From NCBI RefSeq assembly GCF_024171945.1, contig NZ_JAMTCR010000002.1, positions 1,612,001 through 1,676,000 on the forward strand: a stretch of DNA of 64,000 nt. The letters run 5' to 3'. Made by a program: the position numbers and the translations under genes. Source of the stretch: Actinokineospora globicatena (lineage in GTDB: Bacteria > Actinomycetota > Actinomycetes > Mycobacteriales > Pseudonocardiaceae). Shown here in pieces: positions 63,578 through 64,000 of the stretch (within the stretch, counting starts at the first letter, position 1; the number at the start of each line of letters is the position of its first letter). The notes beneath the pieces were generated by a model. That model did not search any database. It was not told where the DNA came from and worked only from the letters and a program-made list of their open reading frames with translations.

Positions 63578-64000
63578 ATGGGCGCGCAACTCACCGGTAA
63601 CTTGCCGGACTACGACGTCGTGGTGGTGGGTTCCGGTTTCGGCGGCAGCGTGGCCGCGCTCCGGCTGACCGAGAAGGGCTACCGGGTCGCGGTGGTCGAG
63701 GCCGGGCGCCGCTTCGCCGACGACGAGTTCGCCAAGACGTCGTGGGACGTGCGCAACTACCTGTGGGCCCCGCAGTTGGGGTGCTACGGCATCCAACGCA
63801 TCCACCTGCTCAAGGACGTCCTGGTGCTGGCGGGCGCGGGTGTCGGCGGTGGGTCCCTGGTCTACGCGAACACGCACTACCGGCCGTTGAAGCCGTTCTA
63901 CCAAGACCGGCAGTGGGCGCACATCACCGACTGGGAGTCGGAGTTGGCGCCGCACTACGACCAGGCGACGCGCATGTTGGGCGTGGTCACGAACCCGACG
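63578..64000 (+). CDS. choD: GMC-type FAD oxidoreductase (cholesterol-oxidase-like), 3' end outside the window
   Basis: The first 141 residues are visible: MGAQLTGNLPDYDVVVVGSGFGG.... The Rossmann FAD motif is VVVGSGFGGSVAALRL (G-x-G-x-x-G), followed by VAVVEAGRRF and the GMC motif LVLAGAGVGGGSLVYANT. Position after guaB3 matches M. tuberculosis choD, a putative cholesterol oxidase, but the substrate-binding half is cut off, so sterol use is not shown. There is no signal peptide. Confidence 0.85.
   Translation, partial: MGAQLTGNLPDYDVVVVGSGFGGSVAALRLTEKGYRVAVVEAGRRFADDEFAKTSWDVRNYLWAPQLGCYGIQRIHLLKDVLVLAGAGVGGGSLVYANTHYRPLKPFYQDRQWAHITDWESELAPHYDQATRMLGVVTNPT

Overview
The window is one contiguous piece of a high-GC actinobacterial chromosome. 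By eye it is about 70% G+C, with GTG starts common and many 4-base GTGA or ATGA stop/start overlaps. WhiB, BldM, SigD/RsdA, MatB, a GroES/His-tailed GroEL pair and an ESX (type VII) secretion locus all point to Actinomycetota. The expanded secretion substrates and BldM-like regulator suggest a filamentous genus of the Pseudonocardiales, but the genus is inference. Gene order follows the Mycobacterium tuberculosis block from infA (Rv3462c) to choD (Rv3409c), which contains ESX-4, so most names are supported by both sequence and synteny.

Layout. (1) 1-7468: the end of the ribosomal super-operon: secY (5' cut), adk, map, infA, rpmJ, rpsM, rpsK, rpsD, rpoA, rplQ, truA. (2) 7500-9622: a terminator, a secreted subtilase on the minus strand and a gene-poor stretch. 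(3) 9623-26574: the ESX-4-type machine. eccE and a coupled unknown gene face eccB; two substrate-like genes follow; then a small membrane protein; mycP and eccD face eccC; then an actin-like/Hsp70-fold T7SS protein of Rv3446c type, a small coiled-coil gene and two WXG100 genes (esxU- and esxT-like). (4) 26725-29711: rplM-rpsI, glmM and a tiny membrane protein. (5) 29843-34802: six tightly packed genes that read as a tandem duplication of a three-gene type VII substrate cassette. (6) 34812-47268: housekeeping: a hydrolase, glmS, nnr, alr, another hydrolase, tsaE, a HAD phosphatase, a ricin-type lectin, matB, a Wzz-like protein, tsaB, rimI, tsaD. (7) 47294-52185: accessory genes: a toxin-antitoxin-like pair of lower G+C, a patatin, a Tat-exported PhoD, a MOSC protein, an acetyltransferase. 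(8) 52250-60147: stress and development: CIRCE-groES-groEL1, whiB3-like, a MerR/B12-type regulator, a TPR-like protein, a BldM-like regulator, sigD-rsdA, a DUF5319 protein. (9) 60312-64000: guaB, guaB3, an acetyltransferase and the start of a cholesterol-oxidase-like gene.

How it fits together. EccB/C/D/E plus MycP are the known core of a type VII translocon. EsxU/EsxT-like proteins and three sets of 'EspC-like + large WXG protein' are the likely cargo. The two cassettes at 29843-34802 share an N-terminal WRxHPA signature, a W-x-G-like helical turn, a D-[FY]-C segment and a glycine/methionine-rich linker. The linker leads into a GD[ST]ER..SQWR..G.LFDD tail, which is echoed at the end of the 14137 protein. 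Each cassette ends in a short coiled-coil/acidic protein, a candidate dedicated partner since no EspG is visible. This cargo expansion next to an ESX-4 core that keeps EccE is the most interesting system in the window. No tRNA, rRNA, CRISPR array, insertion sequence or prophage was seen.
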